64,000 nucleotides of DNA from Verrucosispora sp. WMMD573 (GCF_027497175.1 NZ_CP114901.1:4774001-4838000); one strand, 5' to 3'. Positions 25,861-35,628 are shown, numbered from the stretch's first letter. The notes: generated by a model from the letters alone, not told the origin. Made by a program: numbers and translations.

Positions 25861-27090
25861 TCACCAGTCGTGGATGGTGCCGTCCTGGAGGCGGTTGAAT
25901 GGCAGGTACGCCGGTTGGTATGGGAACCGGCCGGCGGCCTCCTCGTTCAACTCGACGCCTAGGCCGGGCTGCTCACCTGGGTGTAGGTAGCCGTCGGTGA
26001 AGGTGAACGACTGACGGAACACCTCGTTGGTGAGGGCGCCGTGCCGCATGTACTCCTGGATGCCGAAGTTGTGGATGGCCAGGTCCAGGTGCAGCGCGGC
26101 GGCCATGCCGACCGGCGAGATGTCGGTAGGCCCGTGGATGCCGGACTTGATCTGGTATTGGGCGGCGAAGTCGAGCAGCTTGCGCATGGCGGTGATGCCA
26201 CCGGTGTGGGTGACCGCGGAGCGTACGTAGTCGATCAACTGTTCCTGGATCAGGGTCTGGTAGTCCCAGACGGTGTTGAACACCTCGCCGATCGCCAGCG
26301 GCGTGGTGGTGTGCCGGCGGACCAGCCGCAGCGCCTCCTGGTTCTCCGCCGGGGTGCAGTCCTCCAGCCAGAACAGGTCGTACGGTTCGAGGGCCTTGCC
26401 CAGCTTCGCGGCCTGGATCGGGGTCATCCGGTGATGCCCGTCGTGCAGCAGCGGCAGCTCGGGCCCGAACTCGTTGCGGACCGCCTCGAAGACGCCGGGC
26501 AGGTGGCGCAGGTACGCCCGGGTGTCCCAGTCCTCCTCGGCCGGCAGCGGGGTGCGCTGCGCCGGCTCGTAGTCGTAGCGCTTGCCGTCAGGGCCGGGCT
26601 GGGTGGCCACGCCGTACACGGCGTTGATGCCGGGCACCGAGGTCTGCACCCGGATCGACCGGAAGCCGAGATCGAGGTGGGCCCGGATGGAGTCGAACAG
26701 TTCCGGCAGGTCCCGCCCGGAGGCGTGGCCGTACGCCATGATGCCGGTGCGCGACGCGCCGCCGAGCAGCTGGTAGAGCGGCATCCCCGCGGCCTTGGCC
26801 TTGATGTCCCAGAGCGCGACGTCGACCGCGGCGATGGCCGCCATGGTGACCGGCCCGCGCCGCCAGTACGCCGAGCGGTACAGGAACTGCCAGGCGTCCT
26901 CGATACGGTGCGCATCGCGCCCGAGCAGCAACGGCACGACGTGGTCACGCAGGTACGAGGCGACGGAGAGTTCCCGCCCGTTGAGCGTGCCGTCACCGAG
27001 GCCGGTGATGCCGTCCTCGGTGGTGATCCTGAGGGTGACGAAGTTGCGGTCCGGGCTGGTGACGATGACGTCGGCGGCCACGATCTTCAC
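25861..27090 (-). CDS. manD: D-mannonate dehydratase, ManD/RspA enolase-superfamily type
   Basis: This 409-residue enzyme dehydrates D-mannonate (or a related sugar acid) to 2-keto-3-deoxygluconate. The Arg147/Tyr159 pair ([16 protein letters not shown]) matches the catalytic dyad of ManD proteins. Metal and acid/base positions follow: Asp217 and His219 (LLHDGHH), Glu243 ([10 protein letters not shown]), Glu269 (IGEVFN) and His319 (GIHGPTDIS). The start is GTG 27090. It is monocistronic here, without uronate isomerase or kinase neighbours, so it may be one of the low-activity ManD forms. Confidence 0.9.
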   Translation of the reverse strand: MKIVAADVIVTSPDRNFVTLRITTEDGITGLGDGTLNGRELSVASYLRDHVVPLLLGRDAHRIEDAWQFLYRSAYWRRGPVTMAAIAAVDVALWDIKAKAAGMPLYQLLGGASRTGIMAYGHASGRDLPELFDSIRAHLDLGFRSIRVQTSVPGINAVYGVATQPGPDGKRYDYEPAQRTPLPAEEDWDTRAYLRHLPGVFEAVRNEFGPELPLLHDGHHRMTPIQAAKLGKALEPYDLFWLEDCTPAENQEALRLVRRHTTTPLAIGEVFNTVWDYQTLIQEQLIDYVRSAVTHTGGITAMRKLLDFAAQYQIKSGIHGPTDISPVGMAAALHLDLAIHNFGIQEYMRHGALTNEVFRQSFTFTDGYLHPGEQPGLGVELNEEAAGRFPYQPAYLPFNRLQDGTIHDW

Positions 27091-27114
27091 GAGGGGTGCC
27101 TTTCCCGCGGGCCG

Positions 27115-27491
27115 TTAACCCGGCGGCGGCACCGGCGGCGAGTCGGGGGAACCCGCGTTGAGCTCGACGTTGTACTGGCCCGAGATGCTAGGCCACAACG
27201 CCTCCGCGCCGCCATCCGGCAACCCGCCCCGGCCGGCCGCATACACCTCGGCGGAGACCACGGTCAGCTCGATGGGCGGGCCCGGTTCACCGAACCGGAG
27301 GTGGCCAGCAGCCCGTCGAGCAGCAGCCGCTCCCGTCCGGTCAGGCGCCGTGCGGCGACCACGAGCACGTCGATGTCGCTGGCGGGCCGCAGCCCGCCGA
27401 GCACCGCCGAACCGTGCAGGTAGGCATCGACGAGCCGGCCGCCGAGCGCCCGTTCGACAAGCCCGACGAGTTGCCGGATCTGGTCCGTCAC
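27115..27491 (-). pseudogene. Frameshifted and truncated aminoglycoside-type nucleotidyltransferase
   Basis: From GTG 27491 the first about 66 codons read as the N-terminus of an AadA-like nucleotidyltransferase, including the HGSAVLGGLRPASDIDVLVV metal site. The frame then closes at 27264. In another frame the sequence goes on with FGEPGPPIELTVVSAEVYA and ends at 27115, so a frameshift near 27280-27300 separates the parts. The C-terminal helical domain is missing, and the final residues do not match the family. I consider it non-functional. Confidence 0.75.
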
Positions 27492-27586
27492 GGGCCGAGT
27501 CTGTGCCCACGCCGGGCGTCGGGGGCCACCCCGTTACCCGACACGCGCGCCGGGACACCACCTCGCTTGTGCGTACGATGCGGCAC

Positions 27587-28204
27587 ATGGCGTTGTTGCA
27601 CCGGGCGGACATCCGTCCCACCAAGCTGGAGCTGTTGGCGGCCTGGCTACCGACCCGCGACTGGTACGAGGGCGACACCGACGTGGCGCGGGTGGCCGCG
27701 TACCGGTTCGACGACCCGGCCGGAGAGGTGGGCATCGAGACGCTCCTGGTCGCCGGCGGCGACGGGCCGGTGCACCAGGTGCCGTTGACCTACCGTGGCG
27801 CGCCGCTTGACGGCGCCGACGAGTGGCTGGTGGGCACCACCGAGCACTCGGTGCTGGGCCGGCGCTGGGTCTACGACGCGGTCGGCGACCCGGTGTACGC
27901 CGCCGCCCTGGCCGAGGCCATCTTCGCCGGCAGCGGACAGGCGCAGGAGTATTTCGAGGTCGACGGCCGGCGCGAGGTACGCCCGCCCAGCATGGGCATC
28001 ACCAGTGACGCTCCCGCCGTCGTCGTGCCCCAGGTCGGCGCGGTGCGCCGGGTGGTCGACGGTGACCCGACGCTCATCGTCACCGACACCGTCGAGCTGG
28101 GGGTGATCCGCCGCCCCGGATCCACCGCCGCCCCAGCCGGCGCCACCTTGACCGGCAGCTGGGACGACGCCCAGGCCCCACTGGCGTACGCCGCGCCGCG
28201 CTGA
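27587..28204 (+). CDS. Maltokinase N-terminal cap-like domain protein
   Basis: This 205-residue protein starts at ATG 27587 (ATG 27578 is an alternative). It begins with LHRADIRPTKLELLAAWLPTRDWY, like the N-terminal cap subdomain of mycobacterial-type maltokinase/Pep2, and continues with VPLTYRGAPL and HSVLGRRWVYDAVGDPVYA. The kinase domain itself is absent, so this is a stand-alone cap. It may bind sugar or another protein; no enzymatic role can be assigned. Confidence 0.75.
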   Translation: MALLHRADIRPTKLELLAAWLPTRDWYEGDTDVARVAAYRFDDPAGEVGIETLLVAGGDGPVHQVPLTYRGAPLDGADEWLVGTTEHSVLGRRWVYDAVGDPVYAAALAEAIFAGSGQAQEYFEVDGRREVRPPSMGITSDAPAVVVPQVGAVRRVVDGDPTLIVTDTVELGVIRRPGSTAAPAGATLTGSWDDAQAPLAYAAPR

Positions 28205-28258
28205 CCCGACACGGACACCGCGACACCGCCCGTCTTGCGCCACGGATGGCGACACCCG

Positions 28259-29284
28259 TCAGGCCAGGATGACGGGGTTGGTCAGGGCCGCCATCTGCCG
28301 GTCAGGATGGCGCACCTCGGCCCGGACGAAGCCGCCGTCCCGCGCGGCGGTGCGCCAGCGGATCGTGCCCACCCCGTCGGCGGGAAGTCGCTTGCGGAGC
28401 ACGCTGCCGCGTTCGGTGTGCAGACTGACGATGCCGGCGGGCACCCCGGACACCCGCACCCGAACCTCGATCGGATCGCCCTCGGAGTCGAGGCGGGCAC
28501 CGATGCCGGCAGCGCGGTCACCGGCCGCAGCGGTCAGTTCCAGGTCGACGGCAGCGGAGCCGGCAATCCAGCTTCGGCCGGCCCGCAGGCCGGCGAGGAT
28601 CCCCTCGACACTCAGCTCCTCGGCGCAGACCACGGTATGCGGCATGCCGAGCTGGCCGGCGAGGTGGGCGTCACTGTTACCGAGCGCCGGCCACCACCGT
28701 CCCCGATGGATGTCGTGGCCGAGGTTGCGCCCCCACTCGGCCAGCGCCGCCTCGTTGTCCGCGTTCCACGGCAGGTCCGAGCGCCACTGCCCGTTCCAAA
28801 CCTCCACGGCGTCGAAGCACCGGTACGGATAGGCCAGCGTCCCCGACTCGTACGGCGCGTACGGATGGGCGGCGACGCATATCCCACCCAGTTCACGAAC
28901 GCGGGCCAACTCCGCGTCGATAGCGTCGTCGCGCACCCCGTACCGCCACTCGACCTGATGCCCGGGGTCGAAGCCGAGGGCGAGCCAGTGGCCGGTGTGG
29001 GTGGTGACCTCCTGCCCGAGGATGACCAGCAGGTCCTCGCCCGCGTACCGGCTCCACTCACCATGCCCGGCCGTGGTGTTGTGCTCGGTCGTGGCGACGA
29101 AGTCCAACCCGATCTCGCGGGCGGTGGCGGCGAGCTGCCCCGGGGTGAGTTCGCCGCCGGCGGAGAGTGTGGTGTGCAGGTGGACATCGCCCCGATACCA
29201 GCCGGGCTTCGGGCGGACCGACTCGCCGGTCCCCCGCGAGCCCACCGCGCGTGGCCGCTTCTTTCGATCGGGGTGGAACACCAC
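28259..29284 (-). CDS. CehA/McbA-like PHP-domain metallohydrolase
   Basis: This 341-residue protein shows the PHP metal motifs VHLHTTLSAGG (near residue 35), ATTEHNTTAGHG, GQEVTTHTGHWLALG and NSDAHLAG. These bind two or three metals for phosphoester or carbamate-type hydrolysis. The C-terminal 110 residues form a beta-rich domain (VDLELTAAAGDRA and following). The start is GTG 29284 with no obvious Shine-Dalgarno; GTG 29281 is equally possible. It lacks a signal peptide. The substrate is unknown. Confidence 0.85.
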   Translation of the reverse strand: MVFHPDRKKRPRAVGSRGTGESVRPKPGWYRGDVHLHTTLSAGGELTPGQLAATAREIGLDFVATTEHNTTAGHGEWSRYAGEDLLVILGQEVTTHTGHWLALGFDPGHQVEWRYGVRDDAIDAELARVRELGGICVAAHPYAPYESGTLAYPYRCFDAVEVWNGQWRSDLPWNADNEAALAEWGRNLGHDIHRGRWWPALGNSDAHLAGQLGMPHTVVCAEELSVEGILAGLRAGRSWIAGSAAVDLELTAAAGDRAAGIGARLDSEGDPIEVRVRVSGVPAGIVSLHTERGSVLRKRLPADGVGTIRWRTAARDGGFVRAEVRHPDRQMAALTNPVILA

Positions 29285-29384
29285 CGCGGCAGACTACCGC
29301 CGGTCCCGGGGCCCGCTGCCGCCCGGTACGCGGGCGGCAGCGGGTGCCGTCACGAATCGGAGCACCTCGGGCCGGAGCCTCCCG

Positions 29385-30464
29385 CTAGGTAGCGGAGCAC
29401 GCCGGTGCCATGCCCGTCCCTGACCCGGTGCCCTGGAAACCGAACTCAGTCGCCTGACCAGCGGCCATCGAGCCGTTGTAGCTGACGTTGACGAACCGGA
29501 CCGTTCCGGTGCTGCCGCTGCGGCTGGCGTTCCACGCGTTGGTGACGGTAGCGCCGGACGGCAGCGCCACAGTCACCGTCCAACCATTGATCGACGTTCC
29601 GCCCGAGGTCACCCGGATCGTGGCCACGAAACCACCGTTCCACTGATTCAGCGACACCGACGCGGTGCAACCCGGCCCCGGCGACGGAGTCGTCGGAGGT
29701 GGAGTGGTCGGCGGCGCAGTGGTGGGCGGCAGTGTCGTCGGAGGCGCGGTCGTCGGAGGCGGAGTACCGCCGCCGATCGCACCCGGGACCGCCCGCAGGG
29801 CGTCGTACCAGACGGCGGCCATCTTGCTGTAGCCACGAGCGTTGGGGTGTACGCCGTCCGCCAGGTCCGCCAGCGTCAACGCGTTGTACATGTCGACCAG
29901 GTGTACGCGACGTCCGGCGTCGACCTTGCTCTGCACGATGCCGGGTATTGCCGCGTTGAAGGCGCGCACCTGACTGTCCGCTCCGGACAGCGGCACGATG
30001 GTCGCGACGAACACATCCGCCGCCGGCGCGGTGGCGGTGATTTTGTCGATGAGCGTGGACAGCCGGGACGGTGCGCCGGACGAGTTGCCGAACATGTCGT
30101 TGGTTCCGATGTGCAGCATCACCGTGCGGGGTGTGGTAGCCCGCAGCCAGTTGACCACGTTGGCGTCGATCTGCGCGATCGTCCACCCCGAGTGACCTTC
30201 GTGGTTGCGATCACCCAGGCTGCTCGGGCCGTTGGACATCGAGCCGACGAAGTCGACCTGGTAGCCGTCGGCCACGAGCTTCTGCCAGAGGTCGATCCGG
30301 TAGCCGCCGGGCACATTGAACCCGTCGGTGATCGAGTCGCCGAGCGGCATCACCCGTACTGGGGCGTCGGCTGCGGCGTTGGTCGGCCCGGCGGCGACCG
30401 CCGTGGTAGCCACGACGGCGGCAAGGGCCGCGAAGAGCGCCGACACATTCAATCTTCGTAGCAT
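29385..30464 (-). CDS. Secreted SGNH/GDSL esterase with C-terminal CBM2
   Basis: This 359-residue exported enzyme starts at ATG 30464. After the signal (ending about TNAAADA) comes an SGNH hydrolase: nucleophile Ser in MPLGDSITDG, HIGTNDM in block III and DGVHPN with the catalytic Asp and His. A Pro/Thr linker of TTAPPTTLPPT type joins a family 2 carbohydrate-binding module with surface Trp (LNQWNGG, INGWTVTV, NAWNAS). It probably removes acetyl or other ester groups from plant polysaccharides while bound to cellulose, working alongside the LPMO of this window. Confidence 0.92.
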   Translation of the reverse strand: MLRRLNVSALFAALAAVVATTAVAAGPTNAAADAPVRVMPLGDSITDGFNVPGGYRIDLWQKLVADGYQVDFVGSMSNGPSSLGDRNHEGHSGWTIAQIDANVVNWLRATTPRTVMLHIGTNDMFGNSSGAPSRLSTLIDKITATAPAADVFVATIVPLSGADSQVRAFNAAIPGIVQSKVDAGRRVHLVDMYNALTLADLADGVHPNARGYSKMAAVWYDALRAVPGAIGGGTPPPTTAPPTTLPPTTAPPTTPPPTTPSPGPGCTASVSLNQWNGGFVATIRVTSGGTSINGWTVTVALPSGATVTNAWNASRSGSTGTVRFVNVSYNGSMAAGQATEFGFQGTGSGTGMAPACSAT

Positions 30465-30933
30465 GGGCACATTCCCCGATCTGATCCGTTGCGGTCGGTC
30501 GAGTCGCCACGGCCGTTGGCGCTTCATACGTGGTGACGGTGGCAGCGGAGGACGGTCGTGCCCACGATCCATCCACTGACGGTGCCCTGAATGCGCTCAC
30601 GGCGGAGGCCACACCAACCCGCTGGCCGGGACGAGCCGACCTGCGCGCCGCGATGCGTCGCACCCGAGCGCAGCCAATCCATACGCTCGGAGCCGCCCGA
30701 GACTCCCCTCCGCAGGCTAGCCGGAGAACCTTTGCGCGGACAAGATTCGACCAGCTCCTTCCACACTATGCAGTGACGGACGCCGATAGCTGGCTACTCG
30801 GTCGAGAAGACCAGTGACATGACGCCCACCGCCGGACTCCTACCCAGGGAGGATGTGGCGGACCACCCACTGGCCGCGGCTGAGGCTTCTGGTCGGGCGC
30901 GGTGGACAGTCGCTCGATCCAGCATCTACAGGC
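30465..30933. other. Divergent intergenic region without a supported gene
   Basis: These 469 bp separate the SGNH esterase and the membrane-protein operon. Both promoters must lie here. I see no CebR-like box, no strong dyad and no protein-like frame with a ribosome binding site. Confidence 0.5.
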
Positions 30934-31947
30934 ATGACTGACAACCTGTCGCGGCGGGCGTACCGGCACCGCCCCCTGATGGTCTTCGTCTCGGCGATGG
31001 CGGTGCTCGCCGTCGTCTGCGCGGTCGGCATCGTCGCCGACCAGCGGGTCCTCACCGGCGTGCCGATCTGGCTCAAGCCGTTCAAGTTCGCGGTGTCGTT
31101 CGTCCTGTACGGCGGCACCCTGGTCTGGCTGCTCTCCCTGCTGCGTCGCCGTAGCCGGGTCGCGGAGTGGGCGGTGACCGTGGTGGTCGCCATGGGTGTG
31201 GTGGAGATGGTCATCATCGTCGGGCAGGTGCTCCGCGGCACCACCAGCCACTACAACGAGACCAGCGCGGTCAACGCCGCGCTGTGGCAGCTGATGGGTG
31301 CGGCGATCATGGTGCTGTTCGTCGCGCACGTCGTCATCGGTGTCGCGGTGTTGCGACAGCCGATCGCCGACCGCGCGGTCCGGTACGCGATCGGGCTGGG
31401 ACTCGGACTCGCGGCACTCGGCATGCTGGTGGCGGTACCGATGACCCTGTCGGATCAGGCTCCCATGGTCGAGGGCGTCGCCGGGGCGCACAGTGTGGGG
31501 GTGCCCGACGGCGGGCCGGGGCTGCCGCTGGTCGGCTGGAGCACGACCGGTGGGGATCTGCGGATCGGGCATTTCGTGGGGCTGCACGGGATGCAGGTGT
31601 TGCCGATCCTGGCGCTGCTGCTGAGCCGGTTCGCCGGTGGTGCGTTGGACGAGCGCGCCCGGGTGCGGTTGCTGCTCGTCGTGGGCGTCGGTTACGGTGC
31701 GGCGACCGTACTGCTGACCTGGCAGGCGCTGCGCGGGCAGCCGCTGCTCCGGCCGGACACGCTCACCCTGGCCGCTGCCGCGGCGCTGGCGGTGGTGACC
31801 GTAGCCGCTGCCGGCGCGGTGCTGGCTCGACACCGGTTTCCGGCGGCGACAGTCGAACACCAGGCGGCGGGCGCGGGTGAGCGGCGCGCGGCGGGTCCGC
31901 GCGATGGCCGGGTCGCGGGTGACGAGCGGACGGAGGTGACCGCGTGA
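30934..31947 (+). CDS. Multispanning membrane protein of unknown function
   Basis: This 337-residue protein starts at ATG 30934. It has eight or nine hydrophobic helices and conserved-looking polar motifs at their ends: WLKPFKFAVSF, RGTTSHYNETSAVN, GHFVGLHGMQVLPI and HRFPAA. The His-containing helices (SHYN, GHFVGLHGMQ) could bind haem or metal. Its GTGA stop-start overlap with the ABA4-like gene makes it the first gene of a four-gene operon that ends in a two-component system. I do not recognise the family with certainty. Confidence 0.75.
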   Translation: MTDNLSRRAYRHRPLMVFVSAMAVLAVVCAVGIVADQRVLTGVPIWLKPFKFAVSFVLYGGTLVWLLSLLRRRSRVAEWAVTVVVAMGVVEMVIIVGQVLRGTTSHYNETSAVNAALWQLMGAAIMVLFVAHVVIGVAVLRQPIADRAVRYAIGLGLGLAALGMLVAVPMTLSDQAPMVEGVAGAHSVGVPDGGPGLPLVGWSTTGGDLRIGHFVGLHGMQVLPILALLLSRFAGGALDERARVRLLLVVGVGYGAATVLLTWQALRGQPLLRPDTLTLAAAAALAVVTVAAAGAVLARHRFPAATVEHQAAGAGERRAAGPRDGRVAGDERTEVTA

Positions 31948-32384
31948 GCGCCACGTTGTTCTCCCTGACCTTCGTGGTGGCGGCACCCTTCTGGGCGCTG
32001 ATGATCCTGCTGCCGAACTGGACGGTGACCCACCGGATCATCAGGTCACCGCTGATCGTGGTCCCGGCCGTGGTGATCTACGCGATCCTGGTGATCCCGG
32101 CGTTCGCAGAGGTCCTGCCGGCGGTGTTCGACCCCAGCCTCGACGCCGTACGGGAGTTGCTGGGCACCGCCGACGGCGCGGCGGCGGCCTGGGCGCACTT
32201 CATCGCCTTCGACCTGTTCGTCGGACGTTGGGCCTGGCTCGACAGCCGCGAGCGGAAAGTCCCGCCGCTGGTGATGGCGCCGGTGCTGCTGCTGACGATC
32301 CTGCTGGGCCCGCTCGGCCTCGCCGCCTATCTGGCCGTACGCACCAGGTGGGCGGGTCCGACGGCCCCGACGAGCACCGCCTAG
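31944..32384 (+). CDS. ABA4-like (DUF4281) membrane protein
   Basis: This 146-residue protein has four hydrophobic helices and the family motifs LPNWTVTHRII and WAHFIAFDLFVGRWAWLDS. In plants ABA4 is needed for neoxanthin formation; bacterial homologues have no proven role. The start GTG 31944 overlaps the preceding stop (GTGA), and a histidine kinase follows after 9 bp. Confidence 0.88.
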   Translation: MSATLFSLTFVVAAPFWALMILLPNWTVTHRIIRSPLIVVPAVVIYAILVIPAFAEVLPAVFDPSLDAVRELLGTADGAAAAWAHFIAFDLFVGRWAWLDSRERKVPPLVMAPVLLLTILLGPLGLAAYLAVRTRWAGPTAPTSTA

Positions 32385-32393
32385 GCTGAGGCC

Positions 32394-33584
32394 GTGGCCT
32401 GGGTGGGACGGCTGTTCGACGCGCGCGACAGCCTGGTACGGATGGTGCTGCTCATCCTCTCCGGCCTGGGCTATCTGTTCTTCGGCACCCTGTCCGCACC
32501 GACCAGCACCCAGTGGGTGCTCGCGGCGCTCGCCTTCGCGGTCGGGCTGTCGCTGCACCACCGGCCGCTGGCCGGCATGCTGACCCAGGCCACGCTGCTG
32601 GCGGTCGCGATCTGGCTTCTCGACGATTTCATGATCAATCAGGTGGGTGCCAGTTGGGCGCTGCTCGAACTGACCATGGCCGCCCGCCGGGGGCGGACCA
32701 TCTGGCTGGCGGCGGGTCTGCTGGCCGTGGTCGACCTGACCGACTCGATCGGCGATCCGCTGCCGCGTCTGCTCTCCGGTGTGTTCGGGCTGCTGGCGGA
32801 GGTCGGCGTTCCGCTGCTGCTCGGGCTGGTCATCCGGACCACCAGGGAGCTCGGGCAGCAGTCGCGGCAGCGGGCCGAGGAGGAGCAGCGGCGACGCGAG
32901 TCGGAGAGCCGTGCCGCACGTGCTGACGAGCGCAGCGCCATCGCCCGGGAGCTGCACGACGTGGTGGCGCACCACGTGGCGTCGATGGTGCTGCGTGTCG
33001 GGGTGGCCCGGCACGTGCTGACCGACCTGGATCCACGGGTCGGCGAGGTCTTCGACGACGTCCACGGCACCGGCACCGCGGCCCTTGCCGACCTGCGCCG
33101 GCTGGTCGCGGTGCTGCGCGACCCCGACGGCGTACGCGGCGACGCCGCGCTGACCGCGATCGAACCGTCGGCGCTGCCGGCCGCGCTCGGCGCCGCGGTG
33201 GACCGGGCCCGCCAGGCCGGTGTCACAGTGGTCGCCGACATCGACCCGGCGGTCGGCACCCTCGACGCGGTACGCGGTCTCGCGGTGCTGCGGCTCAGCC
33301 AGGAGGCGTTGACGAACGTGGCGAAGCACGCCGGTACCGCTGCGGTGGCACGGCTCTCGGTCAGCGTGGTCGATGGGGCCGTCCACTGGGAGGTAATCGA
33401 CGACGGTCGCGGCTCGGTGCCCGACATCGTGCCGGTCGGCGGCGGCCACGGCATCACCGGCATGCGCGAACGCGTCGAGGTGCTCGGCGGACAGCTGACG
33501 GCCGGCCCGACCGGCACGGGGTGGCGGGTGGCCACCGTGCTGGACGGGACCCGAGCCGGCCCACGCGCGACGGAGCGCGCGTGA
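32394..33584 (+). CDS. NarL-type sensor histidine kinase
   Basis: This 396-residue kinase starts at GTG 32394. Residues 1-150 contain four or five membrane helices without a large external sensor, as in DesK-like kinases, followed by a short coiled coil of Gln/Arg/Glu (about 150-178). His188 in RELHDVVAHH is the phosphorylation site of HisKA_3. The ATP-binding domain ends with VPVGGGHGITGMRERV. Its stop overlaps the response-regulator start (GTGA). The signal may be the membrane itself or the two membrane proteins upstream. Confidence 0.94.
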   Translation: MAWVGRLFDARDSLVRMVLLILSGLGYLFFGTLSAPTSTQWVLAALAFAVGLSLHHRPLAGMLTQATLLAVAIWLLDDFMINQVGASWALLELTMAARRGRTIWLAAGLLAVVDLTDSIGDPLPRLLSGVFGLLAEVGVPLLLGLVIRTTRELGQQSRQRAEEEQRRRESESRAARADERSAIARELHDVVAHHVASMVLRVGVARHVLTDLDPRVGEVFDDVHGTGTAALADLRRLVAVLRDPDGVRGDAALTAIEPSALPAALGAAVDRARQAGVTVVADIDPAVGTLDAVRGLAVLRLSQEALTNVAKHAGTAAVARLSVSVVDGAVHWEVIDDGRGSVPDIVPVGGGHGITGMRERVEVLGGQLTAGPTGTGWRVATVLDGTRAGPRATERA

Positions 33585-34207
33585 TCCGGGTACTGCTGGT
33601 CGACGACCAGCACCTCATCCGCGCCGGCCTGCGCATGCTCTGTGAGGCTCAGCCCGACATCGAGGTCGTCGGCGAGGCCGACAACGGCCGCGACGCGATC
33701 ACCCTCGCCGCGCGGCTGGTGCCCGACGTCGTGGTGATGGACCTGCGCATGCCCGGGGTCGACGGGATCTCCGCCACCAGCCGGATCATCGCCGAGCGGC
33801 CCGGTGCCCGCGTCCTGGTGCTTACCACGTTCGGCGACGACGACCACCTCTATCCGGCGTTGACGGCCGGCGCCTGTGGCTTCCTGCTCAAGGACGCACC
33901 GCCGACCGAGCTGCTGGATGGCGTGCGCCGGGCCGCCACGGGCGACAGCCCGTTCAGTCAGGAGGTGCTGCGCCGGTTGGTGCAGCGCGCGGTGCACGCG
34001 GGCACCGGGACGCCGCCGCCGGTCACCGGGCTGACCGCCCGGGAACAGCAGGTGTTGGAGCTGGTCGCCGACGGGTTGTCCAACGGCGAGATCGCCGAGC
34101 GGCTGCACGTCGGCGTCACCACGGTCAAGTCCCACATCACCAGCCTGATGACCAAGACAGGCAGCCCCAACCGGGTACGCCTGGCGCTGTTCGCCCGCGG
34201 ACTGTGA
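33581..34207 (+). CDS. LuxR/NarL-type response regulator
   Basis: This 208-residue regulator starts at GTG 33581, overlapping the kinase stop. The receiver domain (residues 1-120) has the acidic pair in LLVDDQ, phosphoacceptor Asp54 ([12 protein letters not shown]), Thr in LTTFGD and Lys in LLKDAP. The C-terminal LuxR helix-turn-helix is [20 protein letters not shown] through [14 protein letters not shown]. It is the cognate partner of the kinase. Confidence 0.95.
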   Translation: MIRVLLVDDQHLIRAGLRMLCEAQPDIEVVGEADNGRDAITLAARLVPDVVVMDLRMPGVDGISATSRIIAERPGARVLVLTTFGDDDHLYPALTAGACGFLLKDAPPTELLDGVRRAATGDSPFSQEVLRRLVQRAVHAGTGTPPPVTGLTAREQQVLELVADGLSNGEIAERLHVGVTTVKSHITSLMTKTGSPNRVRLALFARGL

Positions 34208-34213
34208 GCGGCG

Positions 34214-34516
34214 TCAACCGCCGGCCATCGCGCCGAGGACGATGAACGGCTCCTGCCCGGCGACGACCTGCTCGGGCAGGGGCGCGTCGGGTGAGCAGTT
34301 GGAGAGATCCTCCTCGCAGGCGTAGAAGCGGACGAAGGCGCGGCGCTTGCCGCTGTGCCGGTCGCGGATGGTGCCGAGCAGCATCGGGTACCGCGCCTCG
34401 ATGGCGTCGAGCACCAGGCGCTGGGTGGCCGGCCCGGGGCCGGCCACCTCGATCCGCACCTCGCCGGTCACCCCGGCGAGGGTCTTCAGGTGCGCCGGGA
34501 GGACCACCCGGATCAC
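34214..34516 (-). CDS. ThiS/MoaD-like sulfur-carrier protein with C-terminal Gly-Gly
   Basis: This 100-residue protein starts at GTG 34516, overlapping the TGA of the upstream propeller gene (GTGA). It begins with the beta-grasp strand [15 protein letters not shown] and ends exactly in MAGG, the diglycine that E1-like enzymes adenylate and thiocarboxylate in ThiS, MoaD and CysO. The insertion with [11 protein letters not shown] holds two Cys/acid-rich turns. No ThiF/MoeB partner is next to it, so the activating enzyme must be elsewhere. The coupling to a propeller protein is its notable feature. Confidence 0.82.
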   Translation of the reverse strand: MIRVVLPAHLKTLAGVTGEVRIEVAGPGPATQRLVLDAIEARYPMLLGTIRDRHSGKRRAFVRFYACEEDLSNCSPDAPLPEQVVAGQEPFIVLGAMAGG

Positions 34517-35628
34517 GGCAGCACCTGGACTTCCACGGAGAGCACGGGTGGCAGGTCCCGGACGATCGGCGCCCAGCTGTCGCCACCGTCGGCGGAGCGG
34601 TAGACCTGGCCACCGGTGGTGCCGAAGTAGATGCCGCAGGGGTCGAGCGTGTCGACAGCCATCGCGTCCCGCAGCACGTTGACGTAGCAGTCGGACTGCG
34701 GCAGCCCGTCGGTCAGCGGCTCCCACTCGTCGCCGCCCGTGCGGCTGCGGTAGACGCGCAGCTTCCCCTCCGGCGGGTAGTGCTCGGAGTCGCTCTTGAT
34801 CGGCACCACGTAGATGGTCTCCGGCTCGTGGGCGTGCACCGCGACCGGGAAGCCGAAGTCCGACGGCAGGTTGCCGCTGACCTCGCGCCAGTTGGCGCCG
34901 GCGTCGTCGCTGCGCATCACGTCCCAGTGCTTCTGCATGTACAGCGTGTCGGGGCGCGACGGGTGCTGGGTGATGTGGTGCACGCAGTGGCCGACCTCGG
35001 AGTCCTGGTCGGGAATCTCCCCCGACCGCAGCCCCTTGTTGATCGGCAGCCAGCTGGTGCCGCCGTCGTCGCTGCGGAACGCGCCGGCCGCCGAGATGGC
35101 GGTGTAGATCCGACCCTGGTGGACCGGATCCAGGATGATCGTGTGCAGGCACAGGCCACCCGCGCCGGGCTGCCATGACGGCCCGCTCGGATGGGTGCGC
35201 AGGGCGGTCAGCTCCGTCCACTTGCCGCCGCCGTCGTGGGACACGTAGAGCGCCGCGTCCTCCGCCCCCGCGTAGACGGTGTCGGGATCGTCGCGGGACG
35301 GTTCGAGGTGCCAGATGCGCTTGAACTCCCAGGGGCGCGGGGTTCCGTCGTACCACAGGTGGTCGCCGACGTCGCCGACGTAGGCGAAGTCGTTGTCGAC
35401 AGTGGTCCAGGTCCGCCCGCCGTCGTCGGAGCGCTGGATCAGCTGCCCGAACCAGCCACCGGACTGCGAGGCGTAGAGCCGGTCCGGATCGGCCGGCGAT
35501 CCGGTGAGGTGGTACATCTCCCAGCCGCCGAAGTGCGGCCCGTCTACCGTCCAGCTGTCGCGTCTGCCGTCGGAGGTCAGGATGAACGCGCCCTTGCGCG
35601 TCCCCACCAGTACGCGTACACCACTCAT
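34513..35628 (-). CDS. Cytoplasmic BNR/sortilin-like beta-propeller protein
   Basis: This 371-residue protein starts at ATG 35628 and has no signal peptide. It starts with [14 protein letters not shown] and carries several Asp-box repeats ([45 protein letters not shown]), enough for one propeller. It resembles proteins annotated as exo-alpha-sialidase in actinobacteria, but sialidase catalytic residues are not evident. It is translationally coupled to the ThiS/MoaD-like gene, so the two probably act together, perhaps with the propeller as client or scaffold of the sulfur carrier. Confidence 0.8.
   Translation of the reverse strand: MSGVRVLVGTRKGAFILTSDGRRDSWTVDGPHFGGWEMYHLTGSPADPDRLYASQSGGWFGQLIQRSDDGGRTWTTVDNDFAYVGDVGDHLWYDGTPRPWEFKRIWHLEPSRDDPDTVYAGAEDAALYVSHDGGGKWTELTALRTHPSGPSWQPGAGGLCLHTIILDPVHQGRIYTAISAAGAFRSDDGGTSWLPINKGLRSGEIPDQDSEVGHCVHHITQHPSRPDTLYMQKHWDVMRSDDAGANWREVSGNLPSDFGFPVAVHAHEPETIYVVPIKSDSEHYPPEGKLRVYRSRTGGDEWEPLTDGLPQSDCYVNVLRDAMAVDTLDPCGIYFGTTGGQVYRSADGGDSWAPIVRDLPPVLSVEVQVLP

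Noticed and set aside
32046..34135. Long minus-strand frames opposite the kinase and response regulator
   Set aside because: The plus strand encodes unmistakable histidine kinase and LuxR-type proteins. The antisense translations are Arg/Pro/Gln-rich without motifs.
34513..35628. Active sialidase
   Set aside because: Only the propeller Asp-box repeats are seen. The arginine triad and Tyr/Glu pair of sialidases are not identifiable, and no signal peptide is present.
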